Shown piece by piece: positions 47,605-58,793 of a stretch of 64,000 nucleotides of DNA. The stretch is taken from NCBI RefSeq assembly GCF_032362555.1, contig NC_083510.1, positions 8,893,501 to 8,957,500 on the forward strand, read 5' to 3'. The number at the start of each line of letters is the position of its first letter. Positions within the stretch are counted from its first letter, which is position 1. Under the pieces are notes generated by a model, which saw only the letters and a list, made by a program, of their open reading frames with translations, ran no database searches and was not told where the DNA came from. Source of the DNA: Amyelois transitella. Its lineage: Eukaryota; Arthropoda; Insecta; Lepidoptera; Pyralidae. The translations under genes were made by a program, and so were the position numbers.

Positions 47605-47872
47605 ATAAACATATAGTTACGTCTTTATCCCAAGCGAGGTAGACAGTGCCACCAGTCTTGAAAAGACTAATAGGCCACGCTCAGCTGTTTGGCTTAATGA
47701 TAGAATTGAGAAATTGAGATTCAAATAGTGACAGGTTGCTAGCCCATCGTCAAAAATAAGAGTCCCAAGTTTGTAAGCCTATCCCTTAATCGCCTTTTAC
47801 GACATCCGTGGGAAAGAGATGGAGTGTGCCTATTCTTTTTCTAATGGTGCCGGGAACCACACGGCACTTTTC
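47605..47872 (-). mobile_element. Family A element
   Basis: Reverse copy with the sequence ATTGAGAAATTGAGATTC, a small local duplication, and an intact head ending GGTGCCGGGAACCACACGGCAC. Its ATGT tail is almost lost. Confidence 0.83.
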
Positions 47873-47889
47873 ACCTCTTATACATTAAC

Positions 47890-48150
47890 TACATTTCGTT
47901 CCTATTCCCTTCTTCCTGGCTTTAGTCCTGATAACGTCCTCACCACTTTGGTGTACACTCTAGACCATGGATTCTCGATTGGATGAATCAGGTTTTTACA
48001 CGAAGCGACATTTTACGTCCGCAATATTTGCAGAGGAACGACACCCGTATTGGATTATGGGTGATTATGGTTACATATCCAGTGGCTGGATGTGCAGATT
48101 TCCTCACGATGTTTTTGCTCACCGTAAGAACACCGGTCAGTATTCAAACT
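47890..48150 (+). mobile_element. Family C repeat
   Basis: It contains GACCATGGATTCTCGATTGGATGAATCAGG, CCAGTGGCTGGATGTGCAG, TTTCCTCACGATGTTTTTGCTCACCG and GAACACCGGTCAG. The open frames over it (98 and 61 codons) are products of the repeat. Confidence 0.55.
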
Positions 48151-49428
48151 GCATTTCGTTCATTTTAATATTATTTTTTATAGAGAAGGCGTGTGTGCCT
48201 AGAATTGTTATTTATTTATATAAAATTATATATTGTTGTACCTATACACGATATAATGCTTGAATTTTGTGTACATAACCTAAATTATAATTATATTTTT
48301 GTTTAATTATAATATATGTAAATTTTTATAAGTGTTTGTGTAATTATTTATTTATTTTCAACAATTACTTTGGTAGAAGCAATAATTATACTTTTAATGT
48401 TTTGTAGTCATAAACTCGTGCGTTCAAAAAACACAGTTTTTATAAAGTGTACTCTCCCCACCTACCAAGCTAAGTTCATTCATGTATGTACTTCGTTATG
48501 ATACATATGTATAATGCGATAATTTCATAAAGGTTCCGTGAGATTGAATGATCGTCTTTTGAATTATATTTTAAATCTAAAAATCTAAATTACAAAAAAA
48601 TGCTAAGGGATATTTAGAAATATAATTTAATAATAGTAAAAAAAGAGAACTGTAAGAATTGTTTAAAGTAGGCAATATATATAAAAAATATTTTTAGGTG
48701 ATGAGTAAATTTTTTTCCCAAAAAGTAGAAAACGTCGTTTCTGTAAAATATTTCGTTGAAAATAATTTTACCGAAACGATGTTATTTTTTTTTTCATTCA
48801 AATTGGTTAGCATATACATATGTAAAATACAAGAAAATTATTAGTATGAAATATTGTATCGTGACCATAAGTTGAACAAAATTGAACAAAAACTGGACGT
48901 AAGGAACAAAAAAGTGACTTATGAAATACGTTTTTAAAAATTTTGTCGCAAGGAAATTTTTTGGAGACATACAGACGGGCGGACAGACAAGGCGAGTATA
49001 ACACCGCTACGGAACCCAAACAAGGCCACCGTAATTAGCCTATGACATTGGCTATGAGTTTATCAGTTTAATGCTATAAACTGGGATCGCAACCTTTTTT
49101 TCCACTTGTCGTCGTAAGCCTGCTTAAGATTATAGTATTAATGTACCATTATAAAAAATGCCATATAAGTCCATCTCGTGTTGTCTGCCCGTCCATTATG
49201 CAATTGATACACATTGAGTCACTAGTGCCTATTTTATTATTTAATTAAAAGTGTCAATAATAAAAGAAATACAATTAATTTATGAATATAAATTAAGAAA
49301 GTGTTAAAAATATTTTAATATTTTATAAAGTAAATTTGTTCCAATATTATTATATTTTCAACAAAACTTTTTTAAATGAGATCACGGTGTTAATTTCATT
49401 TAACTTATAATCTTTTTTAAACAAAAAT

Positions 49429-52400
49429 ATGTTGTGGCAAATATGTTTAATTTTGCTTGGGGTGTATGCAATGATTGTCCGTCGGAAAAATAGAAAATTA
49501 TATGAAGTTGCTAAGCAACTTCCTAACAATATGAAAAGAGTGCCTCTATTAGAACATTGTGTAAATTTCATTGGAGATTCTTCAGGTATGTCATCTATTA
49601 TAATTTTTTAACAGAGAAAGCGTTTTTCTGTGTAAAGTTTTAAGTAGTGTGAAGCTTGTGCCATAAAATCGATTTAAAAATTATATCCACTTGAAACTTG
49701 AATTGTATTTATTTATACTTATTTTACGTTAAATGTACAACAAATGGACTGGATGGTCTTTTAACGTTAATTTAAGTAATGCTATATTGAAATTAAGTTG
49801 TCAGCAATTTTGGGTACAGAATTATTTACTTTCTAGATTGCTTGTTAAATCTACAGAACCTGAGATATTAATTTCGATAATGATGGCCTGTATATTTTAT
49901 ATCTAGATTATATAGGCGTTAAATAATTTAGTATTTAAAAAAATGTTTCAAGCAATTAACGAAATTCAATAGGTTTCATCATATTCATTCATTAATTGCA
50001 TTGTGTGGCTCATTGGAATATAAGATGTTACAATAAAAAAAAATGCAATAAAAACTTGCCTCCACAGATTGTAAAAGATTATCAAGAGAAAGGCTTGCAA
50101 ATTGAAATTCTTCTTTCATTTTCAAACCGTTACTGTCTGAATCACAATTCCAAAAAAGAATTAACTCTTCAGAATTAATAATTCTGCTATCTAATATTTT
50201 CGATTAAATTTCAGCTCGTTGGGAGGCAATTAAGGAGTTAGGTGACGAAGCAATAAATGCACGTGATGGCGTTACCAGCATATGGCTCTCATACAAACTT
50301 ATTGCTGGTGAGTAAAATTATTGTAGACTATTTTTAGCATACTGTTCCATCCAAAACTTTATCTCTTGCCAAATTCCCTAATAATTTTTAGTTGTTGAAG
50401 ACTTGCATGATGTATGTAGAGGCTCGTGTACTGAGACTATACGTACTGCTTAGTCGACATACCAGTCTTTCATAATCTAAAATTTTACATTACTAGCACA
50501 CAAAATATAAATAAAGGTCGGATACAGAATCTCCTTTCATAATAGTGTATTTTAAAATAAATAAATGCTTTTAGTGGTGGGTGACCCGGAGGCAGCAGAA
50601 GTGGTAATGAGAACATGTCTGGATAAACATGAGATGATGAATGTATCCAGAGAACTAATTGGCAACGGCAGCATATTTGCACCAGGTGGGTTAAGCTAGA
50701 ATTTAAGATATCTCATTACATACTCCTTGCTCTCATACTCCAAAGTTAGAAAAGACGCAATTGATACTTCTTTTTGACTTCTCTGGAGGAGGACCGGGAT
50801 GCAACAATGACCATCATCTTAGCTTAAGTAAGTGTAGTTTTTACATGAAAGCTACTCCAGTCTGATTTAGCTTAAGTAAGTGTAGTTTTTACATGAAAGC
50901 TACTCCAGTCTGATCCACGCAAACTCGCACATTAACTAATTAATCGCAGTTGTTTTAATGTGCAAATTTTATTGATTCTGAAAAAGCTTAAACTTATGTC
51001 GGTCACTTACACAATCACTCATCAGAACAATAATCGATAAGCAATCAACTAATTGTCCATAACACAATCATGAGTCAATGGCCGCGGTACGGCTTGGTCC
51101 TTTTTTTCGCGCCTCATGCTCTAAGCCAGATTTGTAATTCTTTTTTTTTACAAATATTTCACGTGGTAGCTTTTTTTGCTTGTATTGCCGTAATTATGTA
51201 CATATGTTCTTTATATTATTTTCAGTTGCAATTTGGCGTCCGCGTCGGAAATTCCTGGCTCCAACTTTTGCACAGAAGACGCTCAACAATTTTGTAAAAG
51301 TCTTTAGTAAACAGGCTATTGTTTTGACAGATATATTAAATGGCGTGGAAGGGAAGGGAAACTTCTCTATTTTTGAATATATTACCAAGTATTCCATGGA
51401 CTCTGTTTGTGGTAAGTGATTTCTTTATAAATACATATGAACTCTTTGTGTGCATTGTCGAGTGGAAATTCTTAAGCTACTCGTATTATTATTAATTTGC
51501 TTTTATTTAATACCTAGGTCAGTAAAAAAAGCATATAAACTGATAATTATTCTTTAAGGCGGTTGGACTGTCACTAAATGAGAATCACAATTTCATAATA
51601 AAGCCAATCGAGTACCTATTGCGCCCATTGGCTTTGTCTATCATGTGAAGGATACATGATTTAAATTAGTTGTTAATATTTTTTACAGAAACGGCTCTTG
51701 GAATCGAAATGCATACTCAGAGCGACCCAAACCATCCAGTGTCGAAGTCGTTCAACGAATTCTGCGATTTAGCTGCTGGTCGCATGGTCAAACCCTGGTT
51801 CCACTCAGATTTCCTGTACAAGTGGTATTGGGAGTTCCCGAAATATGCATCGTCGGCCAATGTTATGAAAAATTTTGTTTCTGAGGTATGTACTATTTTT
51901 TAAAGATTTTGTAGGTATACTTTAATATTTTTATCGAAAGGAAAGACGAGCAAACACCCTATTTGGTATTTTTACAACAGAATTAAATTAAGTCAATTAT
52001 ACAGATTAAGCTATTCCTGAAAATTTTTCTTTATCTTTCTTTATCCCTAAAAATTGGGTTTTTACTTAATTGGGAATCGAACTTTAAAATTTACTACTAC
52101 TAATAACTAATTAAAAATTTAAAGAAATAGAATTTTAATTATTTAATTTAACCATTTTCTTATGTAAGCATTATGTATGCATAATTTTATGATAATGCAT
52201 TGTGCGACAGACAATATCAGTTAAATTTATAATTTTTGCCCCTGAAATTGTAAGCCACTGAGCTATAAATGAAAACCTGACACAATTGTAAGAATTGGTA
52301 TGGTTTCCAAATAACTTCTGTTTGGATTTATTTATAAGTTCATTGTATTATTGTGTAATGTATTGAATGTAGAAAAAAATCATAAGTATATCGATTTACC

Positions 52401-55400
52401 TTTGAGATATTATTAGATTATTATTAGCATGAAATAGGACATGTTTGAAGGGGAGATTATTATCAAAATGATTATGATATTATCAAAATTAGATCAAATC
52501 AAATGTCTCTATAGAATTGTATACAAAGACAACATATTCTTAAAAAAAAATTGAGAGGCTACGTTTAGCTGTTCGGCCAAGATGGAATTGAGATTCAAAT
52601 AGTGACTAGGTTGCTAGCTCATTACGTACAAGATGAATCCCAAGCTTTTTAGCTTTTCCCTTAGAAGTTAAATTAATGTTGTTTTGTTTTATATGTTGGT
52701 GATAAACAAAAAATGTACATAAATTATTATTTAATTCCAAAGATGAATCGATAAAAACATTTAGATTTTTTTGTCTACAGCGATAATAATACATAAAATA
52801 CCTTTTAGAGATGCTTATTTTTATCACAAAATAATAACAAATTCCGTGTTCTTCCAGATAATCAGATTGAAAAGAGAGAGCATGATGGAGCAGAACAATA
52901 ATGAACAAAATCATGAAAAAACCGAATGTGGTTAGTAATTATTATGTTATGATAGTATCCAAAAATTAAAAGATTTTATTGTATGAATCATGATTATCTT
53001 TTTCATCAATTTATCAAATTAGGTCCGCGCATATTAAAATTTGAATTAAGAAGGAACTGATCATATTTATTATGGACTCATATCACGAAAATGGGATCAA
53101 GTTCTTTTCCTTTGCTACGCTGTTTGATGTAAGAGTGTCTGCAAATGTTATGCTTTACGATCGAAAGCGAGTCAATGTTGTTTCCCATAATGATGTGATC
53201 ATGGTCTCGCATGTCGTTTTTTGACTAAACCATAATTATGCATAAATTTTCAAGTTAACACTTGAAAATTTATGATGTTAACACTTGAAGATTTTTAAGC
53301 GGTTCGAAAGTTATCGTGTTCCATACGTACACACATTTTTTTTTCACCCCAATTTGATTTGTAGATCATTTACTTCGGCCGCTTAGACAAAAAAAATATT
53401 TATTTATTATTTTATTTTCAGACCAAGAAATGGGCAGATCAAAAAGTTTCCTAGAGCTTTTAATCGAATCAGGGGGTGACAGAGGATTTAATGATCTAGA
53501 GCTGCAAGAAGAATCGTTAGTGATGCTTTTAGCTGGCACTGACACGTCTTCTGTGGCCGCGTCGTATACGTCACTTCTGTTAGCCAAATATCCTGATGTA
53601 CAGGAGAAATTGTACCGAGAGTAAGTATTTTATGTGCTGTTGACTTTTTTAGACTAAAAAGCTCAGTGGGGCTAGTATGGCATGCGCGATAACGTTATTA
53701 GTGCGATCGCTAACAGCGGTAATAACTGCGCCACGCTTGCCATGCTGCCCCGATGGGCTAAAAAAAAGTGTACTATAACAGAACCAACTAATTTCAGACA
53801 TGATCAAAAATATCGTTTAAAATTTTTTTAGGGTTCTCATTATAAGTTATTTTTTTTTACACTTTAATAAAAACACATGAAAATAAAAATTGATCAAATA
53901 TTGTTTGCTAAACTTGATTTTTCATATAAATTTTTGTGAGAAATGTTTACACTTGCTTTTTAAAAAATTACATATTATTATAAACTTTATTCATAAAAAA
54001 ATAATAAAAATCGCTCTAACAGGTTAGATATCTACGAAAGCATAACAATATATAGACAGATTTTTTTGTATAAATATTAGTTAATTAATGAATTAATTAA
54101 TCAAATCAAACATTTATTTGCATAATAAATTAAATGATCAGATTAAAGATTTTTAAATTGTTATATTATGTATTTTTCAGAATACAAGATGTAATTAAAG
54201 ACCCCGAGAGACCTTTAGAAGCAAGTGATTTGCCGAAACTGAAATACTTGGACGCGGTTGTGAGGGAATCTTTAAGGTTGTACCCTCCAGTACCCCTCAT
54301 TATCAGAAAAGTGGATAAGGCTACTACTTTACGTAAGTACTACTAAGGAACATAAATATGTTTGTATGTATAAAGGTATTGGTGTTATTTTGATTATTCT
54401 TCACTGATATCTGTTTAACTTTTTAATGTCTAGTAAAAGGCTAATTAACAGACGATCTTCTTTTTAGGTGATAGCAAATTATTACTATTACATTAAGCTG
54501 CACAGCTGAATGTGGCCTTTTAATGTTTTCAGCGTCAGCTTTGTATACCCTTTTGGGGATAGAGATGTGATTATATGTATGATTTGGATAGATTTTTATT
54601 GTTGCTATACAACAGGATAATATAACAGTCTCTCTCTCATCTCTGTTTGTTCCGGCACCCTCTACAGATGTGTATCGGGGCCCAGGGTCCGCCTTCTGAA
54701 TTTTCTCTCTCCACTTGGTCACGTTTTCGGCGTCCTCGGATTTGGGTCCATTGGCTCGCGTATCATCTTTTGAGACGTCCAGCCATGATCTTTTCGGCTT
54801 TCCCCGCTACCACTGAGCCCAGGTAGAAACCTGGGCTCAGTGGTAGCGGCATGGCCAGTCATCTGTTCCCTAAGTAGTCTGCCGTTTTCCGCAAGGCATG
54901 GCCGTTCTAGCGTAAGAGACTGTAACAGTAACAAAATGAATTATTTTTTGCAGCGTCAGGCGTAACTCTTGTTCCTGGAATGGGGGCAGTGATACACATA
55001 TGGGCTATTCATAGGAACCCTAAATATTGGGGTCCAGATGCGCACGTGTTCAGACCAGAAAGGTTTCTCGAAGATTCTTTGAAACACCCGTATGCGTTCA
55101 TACCTTTCAGTAACGGTGCAAGGAATTGTTTAGGTAAGTTTTGCTGAACAAATATATTTCCACTAAAATTATAATACGTTACCCGCTATTGCTCCAACTT
55201 CGTCCGTGTTAATTCTGAATTTGTTTAAGCTATTACTATAGTTTCACGAAAATCTGTTCAGAAGCTTTTGCGTAAAGGGTAAAAATACACATTCACATAT
55301 CCTTACTAACTACTAAACTTTTTTGTTTTATTACTGGCCAGCAATTCAACCTTCTTGAATTAAGATAGAAAAAAAAATTGAGACTTTTGGATAACTTTGT

Positions 55401-58369
55401 TTTGAGGGTTCTAGATAGTCTGACTTTTTAATTATGAAGCAAGCTTTAATAGTGAAGCAGTTCTTAGTTAAAAAAAGATTTTTTATTAATAAAAAAAAAA
55501 CAATACTATAACAGAATCAAATATGTTTTAAGTAATTTATTTGACGTCAACCAATGTTGTGAAACCAAATGATATCATAATTATTAAGTGACTAGCTTTC
55601 CCCCGCGACTCCGTCCGCGCGGATGTCGGTCTTCGCGTAGATGGTTTATTTCTCCATTTTATTTTCAGTCCGGTCAATTTAGACCAAAAAATAGGAATGA
55701 AGCTACATTAATTCCCATCAAGCTGAAAATGAGTATAATTGTTTAAAACACAATCAAAAGCATTATTTCAAAATTCCCCATGATTCCGGTTTAAGGAAAA
55801 AAATTACCCAAGGTCAAAGGTAAGAAAATGGGATTTTCACGATTTTCTTCAAAACGGTAAGTTTTATAGGAAAATTACCTCAGACATAGATTGTAGATCA
55901 TAAAGATATCTATAAAAAGGAATCAATATTTTTTTTTCAATAAAGCTACCGTTTCTGAGATGAAAATGAAGATGATGATGATTACGATGCAAAAAGTTGC
56001 AAGCGTCATAATATGCATAAGCACGTCTCGTATATACTCTATGTAGCAGTAATATAAGTAAAAATATTGTTCTGTCAGTAATTTTAACTTGAATTCAAAA
56101 TATAAAATATACATAAGTATAATGAAACCCAGTCCCTTCATTTATACTGTAGTGAAACCTTGAGACAACATCTGTCTCTCTGTTTAATTGTGTACGTGGC
56201 TAGGGTCGTATAGCTGCTTTATCTCAGAATGCTCAACACATGAAATACCGTTAGTCTTTAATAATAGTTGTCCTTGCGGGGATACCGTTGTCGGCTGTGG
56301 ACACCACGGCCTCTCATGCCCTAGGAGTGCCGGCCGTTTAGAGCGCCATGCCGCCCTAAATGATATAATCCTCCGTGCTCTTGCCACCATCCATGTTCCA
56401 GCCGTTCTAGAACCAAACGGTCTGGCTCAGGATGATGCCAAGAGACCGGATGGTATGACTTTGGTACCCTGGAGATTGGGGCGGCCTTTGGTGTGGGATG
56501 CTACTTGTGTCGACACACTTGCGCCGTCTCATCTTCAGGTTACTAAATCTAAGGCCGTTCTGCTTCAAATGAGGCAAAAAACCTCAAAAGGCGCAAATAT
56601 GTAGTTATCGGTAATATCTATACTTTTGAACCTTTTGGGGTAGAAACTCTGGGACCGGGGGGCCTATCTGCCCATCAGCTTTTCCAACAATTGTCGAAAA
56701 AGCTAATTGAGGTATCTCTTGACCGGAGGGCTAGAAATTATCTGGCTCAGAGAATCAGCATTGCCATTCGAATTGGCAATGATGCCAGCCTTCTGGGCAC
56801 ATTCCCACATGTTGATGCTCTGCAAGGACTGTACAATTTATAAATTAAATTTTAGTTTGTAGTCATCTTTTTTCTTTCTTTTTATAAGTAGTTTTAGTTT
56901 TAATTTGATTATTGCATTGAATTTGATAATTGTAATCTCTATTATTGTCCTAAGATGATTTTCTTCACTTAGGGTTATTCTATTTTTTTAAAAATAATAA
57001 ATGCGAAAGTTAGTCTTGAGTGCCACTGCGTAGTGAAAACACGTGTTTATTCTAACCTATTTCAGACTTTTTTAAGTTTAATAATAAAAATGTAAAAAAA
57101 AAACGCGCTAATTGTACACTACCTCAGAGGTGGCAAGGAAACGGATGCATATTATGACGCTTGCAACTTTTTGCATCGTTATATCACAGAAACGGTAGCT
57201 TTGTTGAAAAAAAATATTGATACCTTTTTTATAGATAACTTTATGATCTACAATTTATGTCTGATATAATTTTCCGATTTGAAAAACTTACCGTTTTAAA
57301 GAAAATTGCGATACACCATTTTTTACCTTTGACCGTGAGTAAATTTTTTTCCTTAAACCGGAATCATGGGGAATTTTGAAATAATGCTTTTGATTGTGTT
57401 TTAAATAATTATACTCATTTTCAGCTTGATGGGAATTAATGTAGCTATGTAGTATTTTTTTCATAGTAATTAATAGCGGCCCGCTTGTGCAGCAAACGGT
57501 TCAAGCCAAAGCCGACTTTAGGCGCTACAGGTTACGGCGCTAAATCCACTGCGGGTAACACAACGTGTGTTCGCGGTTCTACAGAACAACGTCTATGGAT
57601 AAACTGAAAAATTAAGATTTTTTTTCTTCGTATTTTTTCGGGATAAAAAGTATCCTATTTTACGCCCAGGATAATAAGGTATAATTATACCAAGTTTCAT
57701 CAAAATCGAACCGTTAGTTTTCACGTGATGCCTGAACATACAGACAGACCGACAAAAATTTTTTTAATCACATTTTTGTATTTGGTATCGATCCAGTAAC
57801 ACCCCCTGCTATTTATTTTTTCAATATTTTCAATGTACAGAATTTACCTTTCTACAGATTTATTATATGTATAGATCACATTTTTGTATTTGGTATCGAT
57901 CCAGTAACACCCCCTGCTATTTATTTTTTCAATATTTTCAATGTACAGAATTTACCTTTCTACAGATTTATTATATGTATAGATCACATTTTTGTATTTG
58001 GTATCGATCCAGTAACACCCCCTGCTATTTATTTTTTCAATATTTTCAATGTACAGAATTTACCTTTCTACAGATTTATTATATGTATAGATATGAAGTG
58101 TCCTATAATAATGAATATTTATTCTTTAATTTTGAATTTGATGAATGTTTTAAACATGTACATGTTTTTTCTACCCAGGTTTTCAATTCGCCACGATGTC
58201 AATAAAGACAGTCATGGCACAAATCATCAGACGATATCGAATTCTCCCACCAACGGTGCCAGACGGCGAGAAGACCAACCAATTGACAGACGAGGAACTG
58301 TACTTGAAATTTGAAGTCATGTTGAAGCACGGGGGCAATTTCGTTTTACAATTAGAGTCAAGAAAGTGA
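49429..58369 (+). CDS. Cytochrome P450, CYP4 clan (CYP340/341-like), 512 aa, ten exons
   Basis: Exons: 49429-49585, 50215-50307, 50575-50685, 51226-51411, 51689-51885, 52858-52930, 53422-53620, 54181-54332, 54954-55133, 58179-58369. Reading frame holds throughout (1539 nt). The N-terminus is a short membrane anchor ([17 protein letters not shown]) with a basic stop-transfer (RRKNRK). Motifs: [12 protein letters not shown] (C-helix) in exon 4, AGTDTS at 310-315, ESLR at 368-371, FRPERF at 422-427, and heme loop [10 protein letters not shown] at 441-450 with Cys 448. All introns fall at the same places and phases as in the divergent P450 at 38938-44601, so the two are paralogues. Intron 9 is 3.0 kb and full of repeats, and separates the heme exon from the last 63 residues. 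Likely an ER mono-oxygenase; substrate unknown. Confidence 0.93.
50821..50914 (+). repeat. 48-bp direct duplication in intron 3 of the plus-strand P450
   Basis: The unit starting AGCTTAAGTAAGTGTAG and ending GCTACTCCAGTCTGAT occurs twice in a row with no visible difference over the first 46 bp. A recent local duplication. Confidence 0.85.
52540..52665 (-). mobile_element. Family A element, decayed fragment
   Basis: GAGAGGCTACGTTTAGCTGTTCGGCC, ATTGAGATTCAAATAGTGAC and GGTTGCTAGCTCAT are recognisable. It lies in intron 5 of the plus-strand P450. Confidence 0.6.
53660..53765. repeat. GC-rich imperfect palindrome in intron 7 of the plus-strand P450
   Basis: GGGGCTAGTATGGCATGCGCGATAA on the left is roughly complementary to the right side (GCGCCACGCTTGCCATGCTGCCCC), with the GCGATCGC palindrome near the middle. 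This is the look of a small MITE or hairpin repeat; composition differs sharply from the flanking AT-rich intron. Confidence 0.45.
54475..54582 (+). mobile_element. Family A element, decayed fragment
   Basis: TTAGGTGATAGCAAATT, GCTGAATGTGGCCTTTTAATG and a tail of TACCCTTTTGGGGATAGAGATGTG follow the family order. Confidence 0.55.
54585..54812 (-). mobile_element. C-terminal LINE fragment
   Basis: The minus-strand frame reads [19 protein letters not shown], then [20 protein letters not shown], typical of the last residues of insect LINE ORF2 (the KRSWLD..A..RxxWR..ADP pattern), then a stop. It lies in intron 8 of the plus-strand P450. Confidence 0.7.
54804..54849. repeat. Perfect 21-bp inverted repeat with 4-nt loop
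   Basis: CCGCTACCACTGAGCCCAGG plus T is followed by AGAA and then its exact reverse complement. It sits at the 5' edge of the LINE fragment in intron 8. If transcribed, it would form a very stable hairpin. Confidence 0.9.
55590..55640 (+). mobile_element. Family B head fragment
   Basis: GACTAGCTTTCCCCCGCGACTCCGTCCGCGCGGATG matches the start of the family B repeats at 8779 and 61903. It lies outside the left arm of the adjacent inverted repeat. Confidence 0.5.
55690..57460. mobile_element. Foldback-like element: about 320-bp inverted arms around a LINE tail
   Basis: The left arm (55690-56018) and right arm (57145-57460) are reverse complements with scattered mismatches; shared blocks include AGCTACATTAATTCCCATCA, ATGATTCCGGTTTAAGGAAA and AGTTGCAAGCGTCATAATAT. 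The interior of about 1.1 kb is the LINE fragment at 56213-56840 and its untranslated tail. It lies in intron 9 of the plus-strand P450. Confidence 0.8.
56213..56840 (+). mobile_element. LINE 3' fragment with CCHC and restriction-like endonuclease motifs, one frameshift
   Basis: The first frame (to 56601) has a [10 protein letters not shown] zinc-finger-like cluster, then [12 protein letters not shown], then KRPDG followed 15 residues later by WDATCVDT. This order (Cys/His cluster, R-H-N/D, RPD..D) is that of restriction-like endonuclease domains at the C-terminus of R2-type and related LINEs. Around 56565-56580 the frame shifts; the second frame continues with [20 protein letters not shown] to LQGLYNL and a stop at 56840. 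The fragment is 5'-truncated and broken, so a dead copy. Confidence 0.7.
57767..58090 (+). repeat. Three tandem copies of a 108-bp unit
   Basis: The unit starting ATCACATTTTTGTATTTGG and ending TTATTATATGTATAG begins at 57767, 57875 and 57983. Copies are nearly identical and the period is a multiple of three, so an open frame runs through. It is in intron 9, 88 bp before the last P450 exon. A single related unit is recognisable, diverged, near 60350-60440. Confidence 0.93.
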
Positions 58370-58793
58370 AGTGGTTAAAAAGACACCGAGGTGTGTGACA
58401 TCACGCCAAGATCAAAATTTTTTTGCTTGCTTATAGTGTAAGCCCGTGAAATATTCAAAGACACTTTGTTTGTTGGGTTAACTAGCCTCTAGGTTTCATT
58501 GTCTGGTAATTAATCCGTTCTTAACAGAGTTCTCCTAAAATGACGTAACCTTAAAATTATCTATACAGATTTTTTGACTATTCTTTAACAGGGAATGAAC
58601 TGTGTGTGTATGTAAGTCCAGAATACCATTAGTATTTAACGTAAGTTTACATTGCAACTGCAATTTGAATTCTGATTTCTATGTAACGGAATTACCAGCC
58701 GTAATTGAAGTTTGGAAACAAGAATTTTGACGAGAGTAAACGCAGTCTGTAGTCAAGTTATAAAGTTCATCTTCTTCTATACTTATAATAGCC

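Larger units (their letters stand above)
44602..49428. other. Intergenic promoter region of the divergent P450 pair
   Basis: These 4.8 kb separate the two start codons. I can support two full family A copies (45828-46075, 47605-47872), family A tail fragments (44290-44370, 44965-45030), and a family C copy (47890-48150). No clear TATA or response element can be assigned by eye; both promoters must lie here. Confidence 0.55.

Noticed and set aside
57767-58090. CRISPR-like or coding repeat array
   Set aside because: Units are 108 bp with no spacers, in an intron of an animal gene. The frame through them is a consequence of the period being divisible by three.
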